NCBI GenBank assembly: GCA_964393895.1
Contig: CAYMWP010000007.1
Coordinates: 1-64,000, forward strand
Origin: B4-G1 sp964393895
GTDB lineage: Bacteria > Chloroflexota > Anaerolineae > B4-G1
Direction of reading: 5' to 3'
DNA: 64,000 nt
In this document: piece by piece, positions 7,951 through 15,896 of the stretch
Numbering within the stretch: the first letter of the stretch is position 1
Layout: every line of letters starts with the position of its first letter
The notes under the pieces: generated by a model
Database searches by the model: none
What the model was told of the DNA's origin: nothing
Seen by the model: only the letters and a program-made list of their open reading frames with translations
Made by a program: the position numbers and the translations under genes

Positions 7951-8724
7951 ATGAATCCACTGGATTTAGATGAGGTTCGTCAATTTGTTAACGTCAACAT
8001 CGTGTCTTTTCATCAACACCGAATCACTTCACTGGAGCAACTCACACTCAACAAGCTACTCAAGAAGAAAAACCCCTACTTGTTCAAGGCCAAACACATC
8101 ACAACTGCCGGAGAGTTAATGGAAAGCCTGTTAGAGGCTTTCCTGTCTTCATCTGAAGAAAAACACTTTGGGGATTTTCTGGAAGATTTGGCAATTTTCA
8201 TCGCAGGAAAAACAAGTGGAGGGCACAAGTCAACAGCACAAGGTGTTGACTTGGAATTCATTAGCAGAAAAACGCACTTTATAGTTTCGATCAAGTCGGG
8301 GCCGAACTGGGGAAATAGCTCTCAACACAAGAAACTCGCCCAAGACCTGAGAGATGCTGTTATTCGTGTCAAACAGTCGCGAACTGCGTTGAATGTACAA
8401 CCTGTGTTGGGTATTTGCTATGGAAAAACTCGCACGAATTATATGAAAGCAGGGTATCTGAAAGTCGTAGGGCAAAACTTTTGGTATCTCATTAGCGAGA
8501 ATCAGGACCTCTATACCGACATCATTGAGCCAATTGGCTATCGCGCCAAAGAACGCAATGATACGTTCTATACCGAGCGCGCTAAAGTTGTAAATCGGTT
8601 CACCAAGCAATTCATTGATGATTTTTGTGCTCCGAACGGAGCAATAGATTGGGTAAAGCTCGTAGAGTTTAATAGCGGCAACTACGATTTAGACAAGTTC
8701 TTATCCCAATCCAGTACCAGCTAA
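7951..8724 (+). CDS. type II restriction endonuclease, PmeII-like family
   Basis: A 257-residue protein whose N-terminal half (NKLLKKKNPYLFKAKHI, GELMESLLEAFLSSSEEK, FGDFLEDLAIFIAGKTSGG) resembles what I recall of the PmeII-type restriction endonuclease family. A PD-(D/E)xK-like core is visible: Asp in GVDLEF near residue 95, then FIVSIKSGPNWGNSS near 108-122 with the catalytic Lys. ATG 7951 follows GGGGAG; a TTG at 7924 overlaps the methyltransferase stop and is possible. Its position directly behind a DNA methyltransferase in the same cassette supports the restriction role. The recognition site is not predictable here. Confidence 0.75.
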   Translation: MNPLDLDEVRQFVNVNIVSFHQHRITSLEQLTLNKLLKKKNPYLFKAKHITTAGELMESLLEAFLSSSEEKHFGDFLEDLAIFIAGKTSGGHKSTAQGVDLEFISRKTHFIVSIKSGPNWGNSSQHKKLAQDLRDAVIRVKQSRTALNVQPVLGICYGKTRTNYMKAGYLKVVGQNFWYLISENQDLYTDIIEPIGYRAKERNDTFYTERAKVVNRFTKQFIDDFCAPNGAIDWVKLVEFNSGNYDLDKFLSQSSTS

Positions 8725-8876
8725 CACCCGCTGCGCACCCGACCGGGCTAATCAGCGGCAACTTTAACTGCTCCACGCCTGAGAAAGTGGTAAAAGGCAA
8801 CCGTCACACGCCAGACCCGCCCGGCGGATGAGCTTTGTCGTTAGCGCGGAACGCTTCGCGTCCCGCGCCGTTAGGT
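8719..8876 (+). other. attC-like site after the PmeII-like endonuclease
   Basis: Left core AGCTAAC (8719-8725) overlaps the endonuclease stop codon; right core GTTAGGT (8870-8876). The arm ACCCGCTGCGCACCCGACC near 8726-8744 has partial complement near 8810-8832. The 25-bp hairpin (8844-8868) again separates an inner GTTAGCG from the terminal core. Confidence 0.65.
8844..8868 (+). repeat. 25-bp hairpin repeat, copy 4
   Basis: Identical to the copy at 2811-2835, embedded next to the right core of an attC-like site. Confidence 0.9.
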
Positions 8877-8922
8877 GGCGTTAATGGTTTGTGGAGCAAA
8901 CACTCAATAAAAGGAGGCTCCA

Positions 8923-9692
8923 ATGGCAATGACGAGGAAGTTCGATGGATTAGGAGGAGTGATGCTTGTATGGGTCATCGCGAATTTTCTGGGCGTTGCA
9001 GCGATTGGTGTGTCAACTCTTTTCTTTCCGCTTCTACTGCTCATTCCCATTCCTGGCTGGCTATTGGCATCTCTGATGCTGGGCTTGCCAATCGGGGTTG
9101 CTCAATGGATAGTTCTTCGACGTGTTGCTCCGGTTTCGATTCTATGACTCCACTGAAAAAACCAGGTTTTTCAATGGTTTTATGGGACAGCGTCCCACTT
9201 TTGGCTCAAAATTGACGTGTTTGTGGGAATATCTCACCAAAAAACCTGGTTTTTGGGCATTTTATCCCCACCGACGAACAAACCAACACCTTTTTTCAGG
9301 AAAGTCTTCTATGGGTTCTCACTATTACTGCTGGTCTGCTCTTGGGGTTAGTGACTCTTAATCAACTGATACCTGCTGGAACTATGGAGTTTCTTGACGA
9401 TGAGTCTGTTCTCGTATTGACAGCAGATTACACGATTATCGGCCTGCTCGTGGGATTGATTCAGTGGTTGTTCCTACGTGGTCACTTCAGCAAGTCGTGG
9501 GTTTGGGTGTTGGGCGATGGAGTTGGACTGGGACTGGGAACCGGTCTGGTATTAGCCACAAACCTGATCGATCACGGGATACTCTCCATCATACTTGTAA
9601 CTCTGGTGTACGCTATTGTGACGGGATTAGCCATTTTGTGGTTTTCAGCCTCGCATAGAAAGGCTGAGAGTGATTTGGTCAACGCCACCTAA
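8923..9692 (+). pseudogene. disrupted polytopic membrane protein gene (cassette)
   Basis: The left part (8923-9147, 74 residues, preceded by AAAGGAGG) and the right part (in frame from about 9303 to 9692) look like halves of one membrane protein. The left half ends LPIGVAQWIVLRRVAPVSI and the right half resumes LLWVLTITAGLLLGLV; a matching internal repeat (GLLVGLIQWLFLRGHFSKS, then WVWVLGDGVGLGLG) later in the right half shows what the junction should look like. About 160 bases (roughly 9142-9303) separate them, shift the frame and contain two facing short repeats (9155-9172 and 9237-9256). I infer an insertion into an intact cassette gene. The function of the intact protein is unknown. Confidence 0.7.
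9155..9172 (+). repeat. AAACCAGGTTT-type short repeat
   Basis: A near-palindrome centred on ACCAGGT inside the segment that disrupts the membrane-protein gene. A partner of the same type (with ACCTGGT) lies at 9237-9256. Relatives occur at 18100-18114, 38586-38600, 38871-38902, 41725-41758 and 50200-50212. Confidence 0.75.
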
Positions 9693-9846
9693 CCAGCCCA
9701 TGAACCCGACGCCGCTATCGCGGCGCATACCGGGCGGGGCGTCGCGGAAGATACTTGCTGAATTTTCGAGCGTTTCGGGGCCAAGCCGCGTCGCGGGTTA
9801 TGGGCGACCGTTAGCGCGGAACGCTTCGCGTCCCGCGCCGTTAGCA
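9687..9846 (+). other. attC-like site after the disrupted membrane-protein gene
   Basis: Left core ACCTAAC (9687-9693) overlaps the stop codon region; right core GTTAGCA (9840-9846). The left arm GCCCATGAACCCGACGCCGC and the right arm GCCGCGTCGCGGGTTATGGG are complementary except for small bulges, an archetypal attC pattern. The 25-bp hairpin at 9814-9838 is inserted at the right core. Confidence 0.75.
9814..9838 (+). repeat. 25-bp hairpin repeat, copy 5
   Basis: Identical to the copy at 2811-2835. Confidence 0.9.
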
Positions 9847-9962
9847 CCGTCGTCTCAACCATTGCAATACTCGCCAATTATAGCCTGTTGCGGTAAAATA
9901 GTCTGTGTGTGGACCCAAAAATCCATTTGATAATCACAGACACAGACAGGCGGTTAGAATTA

Positions 9963-10949
9963 ATGAATTTACCTCTTTTTGATACACCTAAGAAACTCGA
10001 AGACCACTTTAATCCACAGGCTGATATTGTACTTTATCAGGGAGACGTAAGCGATTTTGTTGCAACCGTTCCTGATAACTCAGTGAGTCTGATTATTACC
10101 TCACCCCCTTATAATCTAGGTAAAGAGTACGAAGACCGTGTTTCCATAGGAAAATATTTGGATACACAAGCGCAGGTGATAGCTGAACTCTACCGTGTAC
10201 TCAGAGCAGATGGTAGTGTTTGCTGGCAAGTAGGTAACTTTGTGGAAAATGGGGAAGTATATCCTTTGGATATTCTTTACTATGATATTTTCAAGACGCT
10301 AGGCTTGCAGTTGAGGAATCGGATCGTCTGGCATTTTGGACATGGGCTGCACGCCTCCAAACGTTTCTCAGGACGTTATGAAACAATGTTGTGGTTTACC
10401 AAAAGCGATGATTATGTCTTCAATCTTGATACAGTACGTGTGCCTTCCAAATATCCAGGCAAGCGACACTATAAAGGCCCTAAGAAAGGCAAGTTATCGG
10501 GCAATCCTTTGGGCAAGAATCCCTCAGATGTTTGGGAATTTCTGGCCCAGGAATGGGAAGCTGCTTTTTGGGACATTCCAAATGTGAAATCAAATCACCC
10601 AGAAAAAACGATTCATCCTTGTCAATATCCTATTGCACTAATTGAAAGGTGTGTTCTGGCGCTGACTAACGAAGGCGATTGGGTGTTTGACCCTTACGTA
10701 GGAGTAGGAACCTCACTGATTGCTGGCACAATGCACAATCGTCGTGTGATGGGTAGTGAGCAAGAGTCCAAGTATATTGATATTGCCCGTGAACGTCTTC
10801 AAGCGTACTTCAATGGCGCGCTACCTTATCGTCCTCTTGGTAAGCCTGTTTACCAGCCCACAGGAAGGGAAAAAGTGTCGCAAATGCCAGAAGAATGGCA
10901 AAACGCAACTCAGGGACGGCTACTAGAAGAAAAAGGAAAATATGAATGA
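9963..10949 (+). CDS. DNA methyltransferase of a BglII/BstYI-type restriction-modification system
   Basis: A 328-residue amino-methyltransferase. Motif IV TSPPYNLG is near residues 44-51 and motif I VFDPYVGVGTSLIAG near 243-257, the same permuted order as the other methyltransferase in the array, but overall sequence is clearly different, so this is not a recent duplicate. Start ATG 9963 is chosen; an in-frame GTG at 9909 would add 18 residues. The last codons overlap the endonuclease start by four bases (ATGA), showing translational coupling. The inferred role is protecting sites cut by the adjacent nuclease. Confidence 0.9.
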   Translation: MNLPLFDTPKKLEDHFNPQADIVLYQGDVSDFVATVPDNSVSLIITSPPYNLGKEYEDRVSIGKYLDTQAQVIAELYRVLRADGSVCWQVGNFVENGEVYPLDILYYDIFKTLGLQLRNRIVWHFGHGLHASKRFSGRYETMLWFTKSDDYVFNLDTVRVPSKYPGKRHYKGPKKGKLSGNPLGKNPSDVWEFLAQEWEAAFWDIPNVKSNHPEKTIHPCQYPIALIERCVLALTNEGDWVFDPYVGVGTSLIAGTMHNRRVMGSEQESKYIDIARERLQAYFNGALPYRPLGKPVYQPTGREKVSQMPEEWQNATQGRLLEEKGKYE

Positions 10950-11518
10950 AAATCACAGGCATATACTCGTTCAATAACGGCAGAGAAATCATCGAGGCCA
11001 AGTTCGCAGCCGAGTTGCATGACGTAAAGCAAGTCATTGCAGCCGTAGACAGCAAGAGACACAAGACAAAGACCAGCCGTGAAAAGACTATGCCTGGGAG
11101 AAAGTTGTACAGTCCTCGTGCGCTCAACAAGGCTTTCGAAGCAGAGTTTGAAGAAAGGGAATGGCATACTCGTAGAGTCGCGTGCGATTACCCAACACAA
11201 TACTATGTTGGTGACTATCAATCAGACGACTCGTTTTCAGGAGCCTTTCGTGAGATGGACTTTGTAAAGAATCGTGTAGGCGTAGAAGTGCAATTCGGCA
11301 AGTATGCCTTTATGGTTTACAATGTCTGTGCCAAGATGACGATATTTCATAAGCTCGACGTGATTGATGTCGGAATCGAGGTTGTACCAGTCAAAGAGTT
11401 TGCGAACGAAATGTCAACGGGCGTTTCGTACTTTGAGCAGTTTGTGTGGGATCTGGAGCAACGCGGGGTTTCTGACATTGACATTCCAGTACTCATTCTT
11501 GGAATCACCCACAAGTAG
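10946..11518 (+). CDS. BglII/BstYI-family type II restriction endonuclease
   Basis: A 190-residue nuclease. The segment EMDFVKNRVGVEVQFGKYAF has Asp, then Glu nine residues later, then Gln two residues after that. This spacing matches the catalytic D84-E93-Q95 set I know for BglII, and the length is close to BstYI. Enzymes of this family cut within GATC-centred hexamers (AGATCT or RGATCY), so a similar target is likely but unproven. The start overlaps the methyltransferase stop by four bases. It is the second gene of a two-gene restriction-modification cassette and ends 23 bases before an attC-like core. Confidence 0.87.
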   Translation: MKITGIYSFNNGREIIEAKFAAELHDVKQVIAAVDSKRHKTKTSREKTMPGRKLYSPRALNKAFEAEFEEREWHTRRVACDYPTQYYVGDYQSDDSFSGAFREMDFVKNRVGVEVQFGKYAFMVYNVCAKMTIFHKLDVIDVGIEVVPVKEFANEMSTGVSYFEQFVWDLEQRGVSDIDIPVLILGITHK

Positions 11519-11541
11519 GCCGGATAAAGTAGTGAGTGAGG

Positions 11542-11670
11542 TGCTAACCCCGCATCCACCCGACTTGGCTGAGCGGCGCGCTTTCCAAGTTTTTCACCCG
11601 CATTGGGGTTGGCTGACAGGCGGAGGTGTTCACGCCGCAGCCGCCAAGCGGGTGATGCTAGCCGTTATGC
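11542..11670 (+). other. attC-like site after the BglII-like endonuclease
   Basis: Left core TGCTAAC (11542-11548) and right core GTTATGC (11664-11670). The arms GCATCCACCCGAC and GCGGGTGATGC pair well. Its 129-base length equals that of the site at 13162-13290. It lacks the 25-bp hairpin. Confidence 0.8.
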
Positions 11671-11698
11671 GGCAAATACAAAACACGGGAGAATTCAA

Positions 11699-13129
11699 AT
11701 GAAAAGCAGACATTTGCTTGTAGCGCTCACTCTAGGATTAGGATTGTCTTTGACTCTGCTATGGTTGCTGAGTGGCAGATTGTCCGCCAACGCTGCGCCA
11801 GCTGAAGAACTGCGAGTCTGTCTCAATGGATGTTCTTACTCATCTATACAGGCTGCCGTAGATGATGCCAGCAGTGGCGATGTCATAAAGGTAGTGGCTG
11901 GCATCTACACCGATGTGCATGTGCGTCCCCGCAACGATATTGCCGCGACTGGACTCGTCACACAAGTAGTTTACATCAGTAAAACGGTGACCATCCAAGG
12001 CGGCTACACTACCAATAACTGGACTACACCAGACCCTGAGGCTAACCCTACCACGTTGGATGCAGGAAGCCAAGGCCGTGTGATCTATATTACTGGAGAC
12101 ATCAGTCCCACGATTGAAGGATTGCGCATTACTGGCGGTGATGCATCCGGGCTGGGTGGCGATGGGTCGTTCTTTGGACAAGATGCTGGTGGCGGCATCT
12201 ATATCATCAGCGCGACGGCTATCATCAAGGATAACTATGTGTTCAGCAATACTGCTGAATATGGCGGTGGGATATACCAGAGTTTGGGTGCAGGCAAAGT
12301 AAGCGAGAATACAATTAGCGAGAACTTTGCTTCCGGTGAGGGAGGCGGGGTGGGCCTGTATGAAAGCACCGCCTTGCTTGATAACAATCTCATCAGTCAC
12401 AATACATCTTCCTGGGGAGGTGGGCTTTACCTGCACTCCAGCCCGGCAGCACTCATTGATAATATCATCACTGCCAACGTGTCTACGGGGCGCGGTGGCG
12501 GAGGCCTGTTCTTATGGTGGAGCGACGCTGTTCTGACTGGAAATCGAATCATTTCCAATACATCGCCCTGGAATATTAACGGCGGAATACACGTTTTTTC
12601 CAGTTCTCCAGCACTGACTAATAATGTAATCGTGGGCAACCAAAGCGGCGGGATACAAATTGAAGGACGCTCAGATCTCCACTTGTTGCACAACACCGTT
12701 GCCGACAACGGAACGGACGGTATTGGGATGTACGTGACACACTACATTGACTTGTGGGGAACCCCTATGTACGCCTCTGTGGCGCTGACCAATACTATCT
12801 TGGTGAGTCACAGTGTTGCCATCAGTATCACGGGCGGCAACACCGTGACGGTCAATAGTGTCCTTTGGCACAACACGCCCATCACTGTTTCGCAGTCCAC
12901 AACGGCGACTGTCAGCGTGCAGAATCAGCGCACTGGCGATCCAGCCTTCGCTGCTGACGGTTACCATCTGACGATTGGTTCGGCAGCTATTGACAATGGC
13001 GTGGATGCTGGGGTGGTGACGGACATTGATGATGAACCGCGCCCCGCTAGTGTGGGTTATGATCTCGGCGCGGATGAGATTTGGCACAGTATCTACCTTC
13101 CGCTGATCTCACGCAGCTATCAACCGTAG
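11699..13129 (+). CDS. secreted right-handed beta-helix protein
   Basis: A 476-residue exported protein. An N-terminal signal peptide (MKSRHLLVALTLGLGLSLTL onward) is followed by a pectate-lyase-like beta-helix: an opening strand SIQAAVDDASSGDVIKVVAG, then repeated coils with N/G/S-rich turns such as NTAEYGGGIYQS and NTSSWGGGLYLH. The chain ends IYLPLISRSYQP, a tail shared in form with the protein at 13317-15779. ATG 11699 follows GGGAGA; upstream in-frame starts fall in the attC-like site. Parallel beta-helix proteins of this kind bind or cleave polysaccharides or act as adhesins; no catalytic residues can be assigned. It is the last gene of the array followed by an attC-like site. Confidence 0.83.
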   Translation: MKSRHLLVALTLGLGLSLTLLWLLSGRLSANAAPAEELRVCLNGCSYSSIQAAVDDASSGDVIKVVAGIYTDVHVRPRNDIAATGLVTQVVYISKTVTIQGGYTTNNWTTPDPEANPTTLDAGSQGRVIYITGDISPTIEGLRITGGDASGLGGDGSFFGQDAGGGIYIISATAIIKDNYVFSNTAEYGGGIYQSLGAGKVSENTISENFASGEGGGVGLYESTALLDNNLISHNTSSWGGGLYLHSSPAALIDNIITANVSTGRGGGGLFLWWSDAVLTGNRIISNTSPWNINGGIHVFSSSPALTNNVIVGNQSGGIQIEGRSDLHLLHNTVADNGTDGIGMYVTHYIDLWGTPMYASVALTNTILVSHSVAISITGGNTVTVNSVLWHNTPITVSQSTTATVSVQNQRTGDPAFAADGYHLTIGSAAIDNGVDAGVVTDIDDEPRPASVGYDLGADEIWHSIYLPLISRSYQP

Positions 13130-13161
13130 TATAAGTGAGCGTTCCTCCGTCGAGGGAGGCC

Positions 13162-13290
13162 GCATAACAAGGGCTTCACCCGACGCCGCTTGCGCGGCTG
13201 GTTAGCGGCGGCATTACGCGCTTTGTGGTTGGTTGGTTAGCGAAGGTGTCTTCCACGCAGTCGCGGCGCGGGTGAAGCCAACCGTTATGC
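13162..13290 (+). other. attC-like site, last of the array
   Basis: Left core GCATAAC (13162-13168) and right core GTTATGC (13284-13290) are exact reverse complements. The arm GGGCTTCACCCGACGCCGC pairs with GGCGCGGGTGAAGCC, leaving an extra base or two unpaired. This is the clearest attC in the window. No further site of this type is seen to the right. Confidence 0.87.
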
Positions 13291-13316
13291 AGATCGCAAC
13301 AGAAAGGGGAATTGAA

Positions 13317-15779
13317 GTGAAAAAGCGGATGTTCGCAATAGTGGCAACTGTTCTGATCTCGACAACTATGTTACTTGTCCTTTTCTGCCTGTTGGGGAAG
13401 GTCGGCTTTGGTGGTTCCAGCCCGGCGCTGGCCGCTCCACCGCAGATCACCCCGACGGTGTCCTTGGTTGATCCGTCGTCCGCTCCCAATGACCTCGACA
13501 CCCTCATTGTCATCACCGGCGGCGACTTTGTCTCCACGCCAGCGGTTTACTTGGGGGATACGTCGCTGGGTGACGTGAGTTGGGTGAGCAGCACGACGTT
13601 GGAGGCATCCGTGCCCTGGGGAATGGGCCCCGACATCTACACTGTCACCATCGCTAATCCCGGCGGGGAATGGGACAAACTGCCGAACGCCTTTACCGTG
13701 ACTCAGGCATTCAACGTATGGACGACGGGCGGGCCGTATGGCGGCGAGATTTGGAGCGTGACGTTGCACCCAGTGACGCCTACCCGTGTCTATGCCGCGG
13801 CTCAGAGCAGCGGTCTCTTTTTCAGCGCCGATGCAGCCGATCAATGGCAGCTCACATTGCTCGCTTCCCCCGTCCATCGGGCCTCTGTCTCCTTCGACGC
13901 CTCCCTGGACGGTGTGATGTACTTTGCCTTCACCGGGGGCGCGGCCATGCTCCGCACTCAGGATGGCGGTGTCAGTTGGGAGCATGTCCCGGTTCCCAAT
14001 CCCTTCCTGCACGAGTTCAACCTGGTAGCGCATCCCATCACGTCTGGCGTCGTCTATGCTACGGCCAATGCCTCTATGGCAAACCCCATAGAGCCAGGCG
14101 AGGATGGTGGCATCTACCGCTCTACGAACTGGGGCGACGACTGGATCACCATCACGACCGGTCTGACCGGTACCCACGTCACTGCCCTGGCGTTCCATCC
14201 AGACGATCCCAACGTCATGCTGGCAGGGACGCGGAATGGTCACATCTTTACCAGCACCAATGGGGGTGATAGTTGGAGTTGGGCGGCGCAACCGAGCTCT
14301 CACGTCGAAAGACTGTATTTCAACCCCACCGGAACCCACGAGGCCTGGGCGGTTACAGCGTCGCCGGTGGCGCACGTTGACCCACCTTTATTGTATCGGA
14401 GCATGGACGCAGATTTGGGGAGTTGGGAGCCGATCACCGACGCCAAAATGTACTCGCTCGTCTTCCACCCCACTCTCTCGGGCACGCTGTGGGCATCCGG
14501 CGGCAGCGGCTACGTCAGCACAGATGGCGGCGACAACTGGTCGGCGTTGGCGGCGGGGCCGCCGGGCGAGGTGATGGGCCTGGCGGTAGACCCCGTCAGT
14601 CCGACGGTGCTCTATGCGGGGACGCGCCACTATGGGGTATTCAAGAGCACCGATGGCGGCGACACGTGGGTGGGATCGAACCAGGGCCTGGCGGGTGTCG
14701 TCCCGGATTACATGGCGCTTTCCCCCGACGACTTCTACGAGATGTACGCCTATGCGCACTCGATGGGCCTGCTCAAGAGCAGCAATGGTGGTGGCTCCTG
14801 GCGATCTCTGGATCTGCTCAGGAGTGTTGGCGGCGGGGCGCAGGACCCGTTGGTCGTTGATCCCTTCACGCCGACGCGCGTTTACCTCGGCGATGCCTGG
14901 AGCGTCACGTATAGCCGGACGCTTCCCAGCGTGCAGATCAGCGAGGATAGCGGCGCATCGTGGAGTGTGGTCACCTGGACCGTGCCGGGTATGCCCGCCG
15001 GATGGAGTGGTGAAACGCTCGCAGTAGCTCCGCACCCCACGCTCTCCGGCCAAATCCTGGCTGGCGTTTCTTTCTTCCCACCCAGTGGGGCAGGATTGGC
15101 GCTGGGCGGTCTATATTCCAGCACTACTTGTGGTGAAGAGTGGACGGAGCTGGACCTCAACCTGCCCATCAGCGGGGTGACTGGGCTGGCATACGCGCCC
15201 TCCAACCCAAACGTCATCTACGCTGGCACCGGCGGCACGGGCCTGTTGAGAAGCGTCAATAGCGGCGAGGACTGGGGCATCATCACGTCTACGCTTTGGT
15301 CGGAGCAGAGTATTGGCGCTATAGCAATCCACCCGGAGAATCCTGACGAGATATACGTCAGCGAATCGGGTACAGTATATGTTTCCGACGACGCCGGAAT
15401 GACGTGGGGGGGCAGGGAAGTGCCGGCATACGTCCAGAGCTTGCTCTTTGCACCGAGCAGCCCACCTGCCCTGTACGCCGCAGGCAACGGCGGCGTCTAC
15501 CGGAGCGCAGATGGGCAGACGTGGCACCAAGTCCCTGGTGTGCCGCGTGAGGCAGATGTTCCCTCACTCGCAGCCGGCAGGGACGGCGAACGTATGGTTG
15601 TGTACATTGGCTCCTCGGCGGGGGTGATGCCACCCGAAACACAGCGTGCTGGGCCACTGGGGCTGGCCGACGAACAGGTTCCCGGCCTGGGAGGATTGAT
15701 GGGCGGTGGTGTGTATCGAAGAACCACCCTTATCCATCGGGTGTATCTGCCGCTCGTACTCCGAGCCTGCACGCGCTAG
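13317..15779 (+). CDS. secreted IPT/TIG plus BNR-repeat (sortilin/HCF136-like propeller) protein
   Basis: An 820-residue exported protein. A signal peptide occupies about residues 1-38; an IPT/TIG-like immunoglobulin domain follows (VSLVDPSSAPNDLDTL to NAFTV). The rest is a beta-propeller of BNR repeats with recurring STNGGDSW, STDGGDTW and SEDSGASW turns and HPxxPxxxYAGT-type strands. The C-terminus is HRVYLPLVLRACTR. GTG 13317 is chosen because AGGGGA precedes it and it lies just past the attC core. It begins 26 bases after the last attC-like site but has no attC of its own, so it is either a terminal cassette that lost its site or the first gene outside the array. Its function is likely surface binding or glycan recognition. 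Confidence 0.8.
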   Translation: MKKRMFAIVATVLISTTMLLVLFCLLGKVGFGGSSPALAAPPQITPTVSLVDPSSAPNDLDTLIVITGGDFVSTPAVYLGDTSLGDVSWVSSTTLEASVPWGMGPDIYTVTIANPGGEWDKLPNAFTVTQAFNVWTTGGPYGGEIWSVTLHPVTPTRVYAAAQSSGLFFSADAADQWQLTLLASPVHRASVSFDASLDGVMYFAFTGGAAMLRTQDGGVSWEHVPVPNPFLHEFNLVAHPITSGVVYATANASMANPIEPGEDGGIYRSTNWGDDWITITTGLTGTHVTALAFHPDDPNVMLAGTRNGHIFTSTNGGDSWSWAAQPSSHVERLYFNPTGTHEAWAVTASPVAHVDPPLLYRSMDADLGSWEPITDAKMYSLVFHPTLSGTLWASGGSGYVSTDGGDNWSALAAGPPGEVMGLAVDPVSPTVLYAGTRHYGVFKSTDGGDTWVGSNQGLAGVVPDYMALSPDDFYEMYAYAHSMGLLKSSNGGGSWRSLDLLRSVGGGAQDPLVVDPFTPTRVYLGDAWSVTYSRTLPSVQISEDSGASWSVVTWTVPGMPAGWSGETLAVAPHPTLSGQILAGVSFFPPSGAGLALGGLYSSTTCGEEWTELDLNLPISGVTGLAYAPSNPNVIYAGTGGTGLLRSVNSGEDWGIITSTLWSEQSIGAIAIHPENPDEIYVSESGTVYVSDDAGMTWGGREVPAYVQSLLFAPSSPPALYAAGNGGVYRSADGQTWHQVPGVPREADVPSLAAGRDGERMVVYIGSSAGVMPPETQRAGPLGLADEQVPGLGGLMGGGVYRRTTLIHRVYLPLVLRACTR

Positions 15780-15896
15780 CACAACGTCTTTCGTAGCGGA
15801 ATTCAGGTGCAACCTACGGGTTTTGTCTGCATCTGCGTCCTGGTTCCGAAAATCGTAATTTGCCGGTATCCAGTTCATAGATGAAAGGGAGGCGAA

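Noticed and set aside
9155..9256. CRISPR-like array from the two AAACCAGGTTT repeats
   Set aside because: There are only two units, in opposite orientation, without regular spacers; further copies are scattered singly across the window. No cas genes are present.
11603..11698. Extended N-terminus for the beta-helix protein starting at 11603
   Set aside because: The extension is the translation of the attC-like site and puts a basic nonsense peptide ahead of a clear signal peptide. ATG 11699 has a ribosome binding site.
1..13290. An integrase gene for the cassette array inside the window
   Set aside because: None of the proteins in this region shows tyrosine-recombinase R-H-R-Y motifs on either strand; any integrase must be outside.
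15780..15896. An attC-like site after the BNR-repeat gene
   Set aside because: I looked for paired cores behind 15779; only an isolated GCACAAC is present, with no matching right core or complementary arms.
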